Positions 13,034 to 23,599 of a stretch of DNA of 55,000 bases are shown here, piece after piece; the stretch's first letter is position 1; every line of letters starts with the position of its first letter. The stretch is from positions 1-55,000 of the forward strand of contig LUCW03001605.1 of NCBI GenBank assembly GCA_001586965.3. Reading direction: 5' to 3'. The translations under genes were made by a program, and so were the position numbers. This stretch comes from Sphaeroforma sirkka. Its lineage: Eukaryota; Opisthokonta; Ichthyosporea; Ichthyophonida. Under the pieces are notes generated by a model, which saw only the letters and a list, made by a program, of their open reading frames with translations, searched no databases and was not told the origin of the DNA.

Positions 13034-14031
13034 ATGACTTTCACAAGTATTTATCGTCCAGGGCTGTTTGCATCTAAGAGGTTTATTGTCACTGGCGGTG
13101 GGTCTGGCATCGGAAGGTGCATTGCGCACGAGCTGGCTTCTCTTGGGGCTTCTGTTTCGCTGGTAAATAAGTCTCGACACGTGTGCAGGTAGTAGATTGT
13201 ACTTCTCACTGTCGTCCCTACGACTTTGTAGTCGCATATGTATATGCACATATCACACAGTCCATCTTGTAGAATATTAACATCAATTACAGACAAAATA
13301 TGATTGTGAGTGTTACTTTGTCCGTTTGTACGCATGACTCTTACGAAGTTATGCGGGCAATTTACCAATTCTTGCAAGCGACATAGATAGGCGAGTCACA
13401 ATAGAACAACAGTGATCAATTAAAGAAGCCCCGGATAATCACTGTGTGCTCGAAGTGTCCCCCCGCGTTGTTGCTAATTTATTGCACGTGTTGTCATTCT
13501 TGCTACATTCTTTTGGTCTGTCAGATCGGACGCAGCCAGCATAAATTGGAAAAAACTGCCAAGGAAATCGCCAATGATAATGGTAATGATATTGTGTCAT
13601 GGCACACGTGCGATATCCGCGACGAAGACAGGGTCAAGCAGGTCATGGGCGAAATATTGCAGCAGGGGCGTATAGCAGGACTAGTAAATAATGCCGGGGG
13701 ACAGTTTCCCGCTCCCCTAGCAAATATTTCAAAGAAGGCACGTACCAGTGTATGAATGTGTGCCACGAAATGTGTGCAACAACTATCTTTGCATTGTTCA
13801 TTCTTGCATAAAAAGTTCGATCATTGCTGGTGATATCTACTCAAATGTGTATAAGGTGCCGCATGTAAATAACTTCGTATATTCGGGAGTTTATGTCTGT
13901 ATATATATATATATGTGTGTGTGTGCGTGTGTGTGTGTGTGTGTGTGCGTGTGTGTGTGTGTATGTATGTATATATGTATGTATGAATGTATATATTATA
14001 TATATATATCTATGTGTGTGTATATATACAT

Positions 14032-14064
<33 letters not shown>

Positions 14065-16019
14065 CGTATTTATGTATATGTATGTATGTACTGTATGTAT
14101 CTATGTTTCTATGAATTCACAAGCATATATATTTGTGAGAGAGAGTTATATCTATTATATAGATTTGCATTTATAGTCTATCATATATGTATTTTTAGTC
14201 ACGTACAGAGATTTGTATACATAATCATATAAATGAGATATCTTGATATATATCTAAATGTGAAACTTCAAAAACTCAATACTCTGCAACCAACTTTTGG
14301 CTCAAATTTTGTATGAGTACTCGATACCCAAAAATTTCTCCTTTCTGTACCGTTGATAAACTTCTTCATATCACCACACATGACAGGGTTTCGAATCGGT
14401 GGTTAGCAGCAATCTCACAGGTGGCTTTCTTTTCTCCAGGTATTTTCTTTTTGCATTTCAATCCTTTCAGTCTGGTTTGTTCACTCAAATTTTATACTTA
14501 GTGCTTTCGTGTGAAGTAAGTCTCTGCTCGAGACTACAATCGAATGGCGTTAATTCAACAAAATGTCTCGTCCGACACTCTGCTGGCGGGTAGCGATATT
14601 ATTACACATCTATGCGGTATAGCGGACATAGACATACCTGTTTGATTATATCATTGTAAATTGACGGTACGTAGAGAGCTGCTGAATCAGAGTATTGACC
14701 GGGACCTCATATCGAACGAAGGATGCTCCATTGTGAATATCGTTGCCGACATGTGGGGTGGCATGCCAGGTAAGTATATATTTTCCTGGTGTCTGTGAGC
14801 ATTCACTTTCCACCTTGTTTCCTCGTTAGTCTTTCATACGATATCCACAAGAAAATTCATGTACGATATCTTTGTCCGACGTCGATTGATATAAGTACGC
14901 ATTTCGCCTTGTCGAACTGTATCTGCCGCTACATTCAGGTATGGGTCACAGTGGGGCCGCTAGAATGGGCATGGTGAATCTAACGCAAACTGCTGCTGTG
15001 GAATGGGCCAAATATGGGTATCGTGTGAACGCTGTCGCTCCAGGATGGATTGCCTCGAGTGGGTTTGACGCGTACTCAGATCCTCACATCAAAAAGGTTA
15101 TACCAAAACTTGGCGGCACTTTGCCTGTTAATCGCTTGGGAACTGAATCCGAGGTAGGAATTAATGTTGATATGCATATATTTCCAACTGAAGTGATTTC
15201 ATACAGAATGTATGCATCAATGTGTACTGCATTAGTTATGTATATTTTGTTATGCTTTCTGCCTTGTTATCTTGTGAAAGTCCTAAACTTTTGTATTGTG
15301 AGCGATATTCTGTGGAGCGCGTGCGAGATGATTTTTAAATTAATAGGTAGCATCCGAATGGTCAATTTACATATCAATTGTATTGTCACTTTTCCAACTA
15401 ACGCTACCAAGTGAGTTTTAACTTAACCGTGTGCTTCTACGATACAATTACTCTGTCTAAGTACACATGGGTTATTTCGTCCATGGAAATCTTTTGCTCG
15501 ACTGTTACATACGATTTCGGCTACCGAGCTCTGCACAATTACGAGCTTAGCTGTAACATTAAGCGTCGTCCATTTGAATGCGTACATAAACTCTATATCT
15601 GTCCCGTATCTGACACATAGTGCAAGGTAGTCATGCTTTCACTGATATTGTAAACATATATTGTGCAATTGTCGAGATGCTGAGATGCCGAGATGCCGAC
15701 ATATTGGTTCCCGTGCGTACTTAAAACCTCTCCTCCTTGTCCAAAACGAGCATTCTGCGCTACTCGTGTATTCCTCGTAAGCGAGAAGGTGAGGTAAGCA
15801 TCCGCTTACTGAAACACCATATAGCACTAGGGCGATACTCTCATTTGGTATACTCAATCACTAAAATTTGTCAGGTCAGTGCCGCAGTTTGCTTTTTGCT
15901 CGGTGAAGGGTCTGCTTTTATTACTGGTACTACCTTGCAAGTAGATGGTGGTCGGCCGTTGAACAATCACCCTCTTATGGCACCCCCGGCACAGCACGAC
16001 AATAATAAGCCTTTCACAG
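13034..16019 (+). CDS. PECR: Peroxisomal trans-2-enoyl-CoA reductase-like SDR, six exons seen
   Basis: This short-chain dehydrogenase/reductase matches animal PECR, which reduces trans-2-enoyl-CoA with NADPH in peroxisomal chain elongation. Exons by homology and splice sites: 13,034-13,162; 13,525-13,737; 14,387-14,439; 14,675-14,769; 14,939-15,153; 15,875-16,019. All phases agree and give about 283 residues (human about 303). Visible signs are the cofactor loop TGGGSGIG near residue 20, LVNNAGGQF, NLTGGF, GHSGAARMGMVNLT, NAVAPGW and a carboxy-terminal FITGTTLQVDGG. The first residues (MTFTSIYRPGLF) align with the animal amino terminus, supporting this start. Intron 2 is best read as GC-AG. 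The last exon is unresolved: the sixth ends in phase 1 at a good donor (ACAG|GTAAC), and the nearest continuations (e.g. CAG| at about 16,268, ending GGSGE) give no peroxisomal SKL/AKL signal. The usual YxxxK pair is absent. Identity is firm; location and activity are inferred. Confidence 0.85.
13738..14386 (+). other. PECR intron 2 with GC-AG boundaries
   Basis: The exon before ends in AAGAAG and the intron starts GCACGT; the acceptor is TGACAG before GGTTTCGAATCG. Phase 0 on both sides joins ISKK to GFESVVSSNLTGG, which aligns with ISSKGWHAVLETNLTG of human PECR. The nearby GT (GCAC|GTACC) leads to a stop after splicing to the same acceptor. The intron also holds a long TG/TA microsatellite. 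Confidence 0.7.
13899..14090. repeat. TG/TA-rich microsatellite in PECR intron 2
   Basis: Alternating TATATA, TGTGTG, TGTATG and TATATA blocks fill about 190 bp. They generate long spurious reading frames rich in Tyr, Ile, Cys and Val, which I do not call as genes. Confidence 0.9.
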
Positions 16020-16843
16020 GTAACATTTTACTTTGGGATATATGGATTGCTAGCAGAATACTCGTGAGCACTATGGAAACGACTAGTCTCAGAATGCACT
16101 CGAGCCTTGTCCTGTATTGAGGTTTTTTGTGATAGTTGCAAAGCTATATGTGCAACATGTCTAAATATACGAATACAGTTTGTGATACACTTCTAGATCG
16201 TGTTTGGATGAGCATCCGTGGTTGTATTGACAGACGTGGTAACTTCCCCAACACGATACTTCACTCAGGCTTTCACAGGCATGTGACACCTAAATTGCTC
16301 GGGGGTTCAGGAGAGTGATAACGGCGAACAGACTTCTAGCCACAGAGTCGGACTGCTGATTTGATGCATGGATCTTATGTTCAGTTGATTGCAACGTTAC
16401 TGAGAACATTGTTACAATGTAAAGGAGAGCGAATCCAAAATATATACTATCTTGCTATTCACAGCCGTATAGCTTATGCAAGTCCTTGATTTCACGCTGT
16501 CGCTGTCGACAACTATAAATTAGTACTGAAATGAAAAACGATGGGAGACGTTGGTATCAGTAATCATTTGTAGTATAATAGTACAAATAACGACGCATAG
16601 TATATTGTTTGGACCTCTGTTCCTTCATTATCAGAAGACTTGAGGTTGACCGATCAGGATTGATAGAATTTGATGGGCATCTTTGATCACTGTAAATATC
16701 ATGGGACCTCTGTTTTGGTACAAACAGATAAGCTGGACTGACATTCTTTGAAGTCTTGCGGCATGATGAATTGCAACTTCGACATATTGGCGACGGAAAA
16801 GCCCGGTGGTGCTCCCACTTTCACTATTGACCAATGCACCCAG
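16020..16843. other. Region between the convergent PECR-like and NAA30-like genes
   Basis: About 820 bp holding the 3' parts of both genes. It should contain the last PECR exon and both polyadenylation regions. One candidate acceptor is the CAG before GCTTTCACAGG at about 16,268. A short - strand frame at 16,631-16,834 resembles nothing I know and has no splice support. Confidence 0.5.
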
Positions 16844-18317
16844 CTACCTCAACCATGGTTTTAATCGGAAGGCATCTACACCATTCAAGTAGTACCCATT
16901 GAGCCGTTTGTGCTTGACAAAGCCTAATTGGGACCCACCACTATTGCTGGCTTCTGTTTCAAGCACCACATATTGAGATTGGGAATTGGATTGGAACAAC
17001 AAAATACTTTCATTATACATACTATCTCTAGTATATATAGTATGACAACAAGTGACAATATTCGAGGATCTGCACATTGATGAATATATAACCTACAAGA
17101 TATAAATCGATGAGCCATGGTATAGTCTCAGCGGACAAATCGAATTCAATGTCATGAAGCCAAACAGGCTCGTCAATCACATATGCAAGATTCCTCGTAA
17201 ACCCCACAACGACCCTATATTATTTATACATATTAAAAAGACCTTATTGATTCGCTATGCATATGATGTTCGGCGAGGGAAGACCGTTTCAGGTCAGAAT
17301 AGACTGTCATTGAGAAGTTCTAATAAAATTCATGATACGCGGAAACCACTTTTTTTTTTTGCTGTGGGACGCACACATTTAACGATGGTCTGAAGTTACC
17401 AACTTTGATGAAAATTCTTGCCGCTTTAAATCATAAGTAATAATCCCCCATATACTTCATACCAATTTACACGCTGATCACAACATACCTCATCGCACAT
17501 GCTCAACTGCATCAGACGGATAATTGCCACAACCAGCGCGGTTCCATATTTCCGACCGCAAAACTTTTTATCCACAGCCAACATGGCGACGTATCCTCTA
17601 TATGCACTTTTATGATACTCTAATTTAACAACGATACAGCCAAAGCATTCATTCTTATCCATCAACTGTAAAGAGATATCGGGAAATCGTTTTTAGATAA
17701 TACTAGAGCAACGGCATGTAATGAGAATTGACCGATGACACTATCGCGGATCGTATGTTGCCAGATTCGAGAAATCCTGTGTGCCTTGAGTACATTGTAC
17801 GTACATCTATACCGCAAGAATGAGGCACAGCGGGGAATGTACACATTAAGCTGTATATGCATATATAATTGAGGAACGCCATCTTATATTAAGCATACTG
17901 ATACAAACTTGACAGTTAGCTAAATAAGAGAAACGATCATACCCGCAAAGGATATTGAGGCCAGGTGGCAACGAAATATCTATAAGTATAGACGGAATAT
18001 GGTCTCGAGAGATCTTTCATTATCAGATTTGATATGTACGAGAGATGCTGTTCGCCTTCGTATCGAAGCAGCAGTATGTTCTCTTTTGCAATTAATAGCA
18101 GAAAATGGCAGTCCTGAATTGAATTCTTCGAGAAAACCGCTGCCGATGATATCTTAATCAACATATGAGAATTCTCTACGTCTCGCACAGGCAAGTGCAT
18201 ACCAGAATATCGTGCCTCAGTTATGAGAAGTTCGTAACGAAATACATTTTTGAAGTTTTTTTGCGTGTAGCTGCAACTCGAAATATACTGATTGTGGTCA
18301 GCAGTATTCATGCGCAA
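16844..18317 (-). CDS. NAA30: N-alpha-acetyltransferase 30 (NatC catalytic subunit)-like, three exons
   Basis: NAA30/Mak3 acetylates the amino terminus of proteins starting Met-hydrophobic, using acetyl-CoA, on ribosomes. Exons on the - strand: 18,317-17,943, 17,665-17,489 and about 16,969-16,844, giving about 225 residues. The first exon ends with [20 protein letters not shown] and [17 protein letters not shown], the second holds [13 protein letters not shown] and [10 protein letters not shown], the third ends [14 protein letters not shown] then stop; each closely matches human NAA30 ([39 protein letters not shown]). Intron 1 has CGG|GTATGA and TTTACAG|. Oddities: the acetyl-CoA loop usually RxxGxG reads CGRKYG, the segment with the conserved Tyr (ALKLYEN in human) is shortened to GGSQ, and intron 2 has a good donor (GAG|GTATGT) but no AG at the acceptor predicted by homology. 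It is either a divergent gene with an unusual junction or a decaying copy. The first 80 residues are unlike other NAA30s, as is usual for its variable amino terminus. Confidence 0.72.
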
Positions 18318-18435
18318 GTGTTAGCGAAGTATTTCAACCCAATTCACGCACACAGGCATTTACTCGGCCTGCGAGACGGCAGTGTAAGCCAGACATCGAT
18401 CAGAAACGAGTTCCGTCATCAAAGAATCGAAAATA

Positions 18436-21400
18436 CGTTCAAAGCCTTGATAGACACGGGAGCAAATAGAAGTTGTATCTCACAGACATCCGCAGACCTC
18501 CTTGGCCGACCAATAACTCCGGCACCACCTGGGTCATTTATATATTTAGCTGACAAGGCGGTGAGAACTCCTCGACTGGGGACGACGGAAGTGGTACCTA
18601 TAAGGTACGGTACCAGAATTATCGACGGTTCATTGAATTGATGAACTTGCCGACGGGTATAGATGTCATAGTGGGGCAAGATATGTTGAAAGGCTTGGGC
18701 CTATACATAGGCGGTATCCAATCGCCACTTGCACCAATAGACCCCACAGAACTAGATGAGCTCCTCGAACCCATACCACGTCGACAAGCACCTAACACGA
18801 CGGAACCCGTCGATGTACGCGAACGGTTGGCACAGGATTTGGAAGCCAATGCGAAAATTGCCGACAACGCGCGCTGTCGTCTGGAAGGGAGTGAGGTAAC
18901 CATCCCAGTAACCCATGAACAAGCGTTGCAGATGCGGCGATCGACGCGTAACTTCGTATCCGATCGATGGCTCCCCTATGTGGATGAACAAGTGAAGAAG
19001 TGGTTGACGGATTTGGTGATCACGAAACGAACGACACCAACGACTGTTAATCTTCCTCTCCTTGCGGTACCGACATTCGATGCGGAAGGCAACGTCAAGA
19101 AGCAGTTCCAACGTACCTTGAGTACGATACTTGATGGCTTACCGGTTCACCACTATATCGATGACATAGTTATCGCCAGTGACGGTTATGACGAACACGT
19201 TAGGACGGTGCAGAAGGTGATACAACGCTTAACATACCACAGTTTTAAGCTTAACCCTGCCAAGTGCCACTTCGCTATTTCCGAAGTCATGATCCTAGGG
19301 AAGAAAGTATCGGCACAAGGCATTGACATTGACCATGAAAAGCAGGCCAAGCTGATCGACTGGCCCACACCACTACGGTACAAAGATATAGCCTCGGCGT
19401 TGGGTTTAGCAAATTACCTCCACGAACATCTGCCTAATTTCGCGAACACGGTTGCACCCTTGCGCGAATTTTGCAAACTCAAACCAAAGGAGTTGATAGG
19501 TGATCGTTGGGAGGAGAGACATGCACAGGCGTGGCAGGCAATGAAGGACGCAGTGGTGAATGCTGTGGCGTTACACTTTCCGGTCGACGGCATTCCTCTG
19601 AACTTGGAAACCGACGCTAGCGATTACGGTTTAGGGGGGGCGCTATTCCAATGGGTCAACGGTAAGAAACATTACTTAATGTTCTTTAGTAAGACTCTGA
19701 ACCATGCGCAACAGAACTACGCCACACCTATGAAGGAGTTACTGGCATTGGTATATGGACTGACACATTTCAGGGAATACTTGGATGGGCAACGGTTTGC
19801 GGTCTTCACGGACCACAAGGCCCTTGTGTATATGAACACACAGCTCAAGCTTAATCCGATGCTTCAGAGATGGCATCATATCATCGCGCCATTCAACTCT
19901 ACCATATCGCATATACCAGGAGAGACAAATGTGCTCCCGGACATGTTAAGTAGAGTACACGAGGGGACAGCGGAGCAGGACGAACTCGAAATAATGTATA
20001 CAGACGGCTGGCAGTTATTCCCTAGTCACTTTGAACAAGCGCAACAACACTTTGGACCGAATGACATAGATGTATTTGCGGACCCAACCAACGCTCAGCT
20101 TCCTCGGTTCTGGACGAAGGATGATGGGGAAGGAGCGTTTGCCCACGACTGGTCAATAGTCGATGGATGGATGAACCCGCCTTGGGAACAGATACACAGG
20201 ATGTTACGCAAGATACGAGCCGACGGCGCACGGGCCACAGTTTGTCTACCATGGGTACCAAGAGCACCATGGTTCGACCTGTTCAAGCAATTATATTGCA
20301 GACAGAACCGGTGCTGGTACCACGGACACCACACACGTTCCTCAAGTACGCTAAGTACGCATGTGGGAAGACACCATGGGGTCATACCGTAGTAGCACGG
20401 ATGGGTCCTCCCAACGGATTCAAACTGGACCCGCTGTTTTCACAGCGACTTGGTTATGCAGAACCAAAGCATACGAAATATGTCATGTGCTTAGACACAG
20501 CGCGAGAAATCTCAGTGGCACTGGCAGATGCAGAGGGTCAACCGGCGTTTGCACAAGCGAGTCCGGCGGAGAAACAGCGTCGTACGCAACTCACGCAAGC
20601 GCAACACGAACAAGGACATCATGGGGCGGCGGACACAGTCCAACAACTTCGTCAGAACGGTCATATTTGGCCAGGGGCACTTGAGTTAGCCACAGAGGTT
20701 AAGCGGCAATGTGGCACATGTTTGGGACAGGACACACTTCGTAAAGGTTTCCACCCGATGATTAGCATCGATGCACGCTACCCGTGGGACCATATTCAAG
20801 TGGACTACATTCCGATGCCACTGGAGTCCAGACGCAAGAACAATTATATTCTTCACGTCTTAGACATCGCCACAGGCTATTCTATCCTTCGAGCCACACC
20901 GGACAAGACAAAGGAAACCACGACACAGACACTCATAGAGATTTTTTGGCGAACATGGTTTCCCCGTAAAATCCAAACAGACATGGGGAAGGAGTTCACC
21001 GACAAGTTAGTGGAGCTTCTAGTCCAGGAAGTGGGGATGCTACATAAGGTGTCTCCACCATATCGACAGCCAAGTGCTGGGTGCGGCAGAACGACGTCAC
21101 AAGGAGATTACACGTTCTGTTCGACAATGCTGTGAGGCAGTTCCCCTTCGATGGGTCGAACGCCTTCCGTTTACGATGCTGTACCAGAACCTTCGGATAT
21201 CCCGTCGCCATAAGAATGCACCGTTTAGCGTGTACTTTGGCCGCCGCCATGTTCCGTTCGCCGATTTCACGGACGAGTTACCGGATTCTCAGCCGATGAC
21301 GAATGACACCTGGGCACAACGATTAGACCAGTTACAGGACACTATATTGCCGACCCTCCACCACATTACCAAGAAGTATACAGGCAAGCTTACGACGACA

Positions 21401-21859
21401 TTTGACCGCCTGCATGCTCACGACTTGGTACATTTCGACGAAGGAGATGTGGTCATGGTACGATCAGAAGGCCGAACAACGAAGGCTATGCGGCCATTGT
21501 TTGGACCATATGTAGTCAAAGCTAGACACGGCCAACGCTACGAGTTAGCGAACAAGGATGGTTCCGCCCCACCAGAATTCAAGACCAAACCGGTACGGGT
21601 GGAACTCCTCCGTTTAGTGCATAGACGCACAGACCCACCAATTAACGAAGACTTATGGACCGAAGGAGGGGTTGAGTTTCGCCATATTATCACACATCGT
21701 ACGAATGATGAGACGGGGAAGTTAGAATACCTGGTGAGATGGCGAGAAGGCGAACCAACGTAGGAAACAGCAGAAGTTTTTGATGATGCCAACGATATCG
21801 CGGCCTACCACAAAGCTTCGCAGACACGGACACGTAAGCGCCAACGTGCACAGTTCTAA
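18436..21859 (+). pseudogene. A2 protease-pol region
   Basis: Parts in order: protease (18,436-18,900, DTGANRSC), RT (about 18,950-19,500, HHYIDDIV), RNase H (about 19,550-19,940), methylase-like domain (about 20,040-20,420, VFADPTNAQLPRFW and MNPPW), integrase HHCC finger (about 20,580-20,730), DDE core (about 20,780-21,150, WDHIQVDYI and QTDMGKEF) and chromodomain (about 21,660-21,859). Long open stretches remain, so the copy is young, but it is not a complete element. Confidence 0.85.
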
Positions 21860-21879
21860 TACTTTATCTTCAATATAAC

Positions 21880-22440
21880 TTTGTTCTCGGATATCGAGCT
21901 CCAGCTCTGGAGCATAAACCAGAAACTCTAGCTCCCGAGTATAAACCAGCAACTCTAGCTCCCGAGTATAAACCAGCAACTCTAGCTCCCGAGTATAAAC
22001 CAGCCACTCGAGCTCGCGAGAATAAACGGTTAGCACTCGAGCTCGCGAGGGAAAATCGTCAGCGGCTCAAGCTCGCGAGGTTAAATGAGCCACTCTCGCT
22101 TCGGAGTATAAAACAGCGAAATCAATCAAACAACTCCTTGGGCTTTGTTTTGAAACAGCGGGTTAATGGTTTGCACGGTTTCTGCCACTGGCAGTTTTTT
22201 TTCTCCGACACAAGTATAGTCCTATATTGTACTTGCCAAACTCCTATATGCTGATACAGATGAACAGTAGCATCAAGAATTCAAACACGACCGGTCGCTC
22301 GAGACGTATACATCGGGTCCTCTAGCTCTCTGAGGTAAAATGCCAGCACAATGCTCTAGCTCTCTGAGGATAAATGCCAGCACAATGCTCTAGCTCTCGA
22401 GGATAATGCCAGCACATACGGTACTATGTTATTCTTATCA
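21880..22440 (+). repeat. 3' UTR repeat arrays of A2
   Basis: A 27-bp unit (ACTCTAGCTCCCGAGTATAA plus ACCAGCA) is repeated at 21,925-22,030, followed by related units with CTCGAGCTCGCGAG. A 33-34-bp unit with CTCTAGCTCTCTGAGG and AAATGCCAGCAC lies at about 22,318-22,420. Many units centre on the palindrome GAGCTC or its variants. Confidence 0.88.
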
Positions 22441-22489
22441 TCTCTGAAACTGGCACACTGCTTTGTTCAGTGCTTCAGTTTGGGGGGGT

Positions 22490-22734
22490 TGTGGTCAGAA
22501 TACAAGTACTTAGATTTATTTGATTAGTTTAGCTTTATTACATGTTTTACAGTTTATCAGTATAATCTGATAAACTGGGTTTTAGGGTTTTGCTGGTTTT
22601 ACAGCACATGACTAATGACTCATTTAAGAGTCAGTCATTTTAGGATCACTGTTTATAATTACTAATAAATGAACAACGTCCCCTCCTGAGGAGGAGAACG
22701 TTGAGATACAGTTATCTCGCGTATACTTACTACA
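22490..22734 (+). repeat. 3' LTR of A2 (245 bp)
   Basis: Starts TGTGGTCAGAATACAAG after the G-rich polypurine tract TTTGGGGGGGT and ends CTTACTACA. It is three bases shorter than the A3 LTRs. The base after it begins the reading frame of a truncated host exon on the other strand. Confidence 0.9.
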
Positions 22735-23597
22735 TCCGCATTCGCTCGGCGTGGGCATACACCGCATTTATGAAAGCATCTTCATCCTTGAACGTCTCGT
22801 TGCTCTTCACTGTTCCTAGGTAAAGAGCGTAACATTCGTGCTCCAACCCATCACGGTCCGAGATATCCACACAACACCCATCGCAAAGAATTCTAGAAGA
22901 TAGTGTGAGGCAAAATATAATTCAACCCCTACAAGTCAAGTTGATCTAGGTCATACGCATTCTTTTAAATAATTCATGCAGAATTAGATGAGCAATAGTC
23001 TACACATAATTGCAAAATTTTATAAAATCGACATACATACTTAACAACCGAATGAATGAATTAATTACCTTTCATATTCTTCCCTGTATTTGTCTGCTCG
23101 TGATATGCTTTCTCTGACACTTCCAAGATTTACAGGTGAAGCCAAATTCTGTACAAGCGAAATTGTATTGGAGTCGGCCATGTCATCTTGGAGAAAACCC
23201 TCTAAAAAAGTTGAACTTTCATCTCTTGTCATAGAGGGGATAACACGTGATAGTACCTCCACCCTTTCTCTTTTAGAGCTGATTTGGAACCTGTGGGTAA
23301 GTTTATCCACGAGTTCTTTACTCGGGAGGTCATCCTGCCACCCTGAAGTTTCATTGAGCTCAGACCAACTCGTGCTTCTCCGTATGTTTTGATCATTTGT
23401 TGTATTCATACAGTTCCTCTATTGAGACACTACCATCAGTCAGAAACATATCTGTCTCAGATCCTGATCCTGTAGTAGATCTTGCTTCTGAATCGGCACT
23501 CAAACTGATGCAGTCATCGACGGTTTCTCTTGTAGATTCGAAATCCTGGTTCTGGTCCACAACACTGTATACTTCGATGGATATTTCTATGTTTTAA
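22735..23597 (-). pseudogene. Fragment of an unrecognised spliced gene cut by the A2 LTR
   Basis: On the - strand a frame from the ATG at 23,409 (MNTTNDQNIRRSTSWSELNE) runs to EEYE and ends AAAG|GTAATT at 23,069. After a 176-bp intron with acceptor CTTCTAG| an exon at 22,892-22,735 continues in phase (RILCDGCCVDISDRDGL ... NAVYAHAERMR). The frame then enters the A2 LTR and stops after one more codon, so the normal 3' part is missing or lies elsewhere. An acidic, Ser-rich open stretch in another frame lies just upstream (23,597-23,397, ETDMFLTDGSVSIEELYEYN) and may be an earlier exon or a shifted continuation. I recognise no domain. The protein is hydrophilic with many Asp, Glu and Ser and a CDGCC motif. 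Splice signals and phase make coding likely; function is unknown. Confidence 0.45.
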
Positions 23598-23599
23598 AC

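Larger units (their letters stand above)
18436..22734 (+). mobile_element. Element A2: partial Gypsy A copy (protease to 3' LTR)
   Basis: The match to family A starts abruptly at TACGTTCAAAGCCTTGATAG in protease, about 120 bp upstream of the NAA30 start codon, and runs through RT, RNase H, methylase-like domain, integrase and chromodomain to a 3' UTR array and one LTR. It lacks gag, leader and 5' LTR. It is broken, with about three or four breaks in what remains. Sequence is almost the same as A1 and A3. A1 (inverted) and A2 share about 4 kb and face away from each other around the two host genes. Confidence 0.92.

Noticed and set aside
13748-14232. Overlapping + strand frames of 73-142 codons
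   Set aside because: They are translations of the TG/TA microsatellite inside PECR intron 2; composition is almost only Tyr, Ile, Cys and Val.
15639-15857. 72-codon - strand frame inside PECR intron 5
   Set aside because: Lies opposite an intron, with no domain or splice support.
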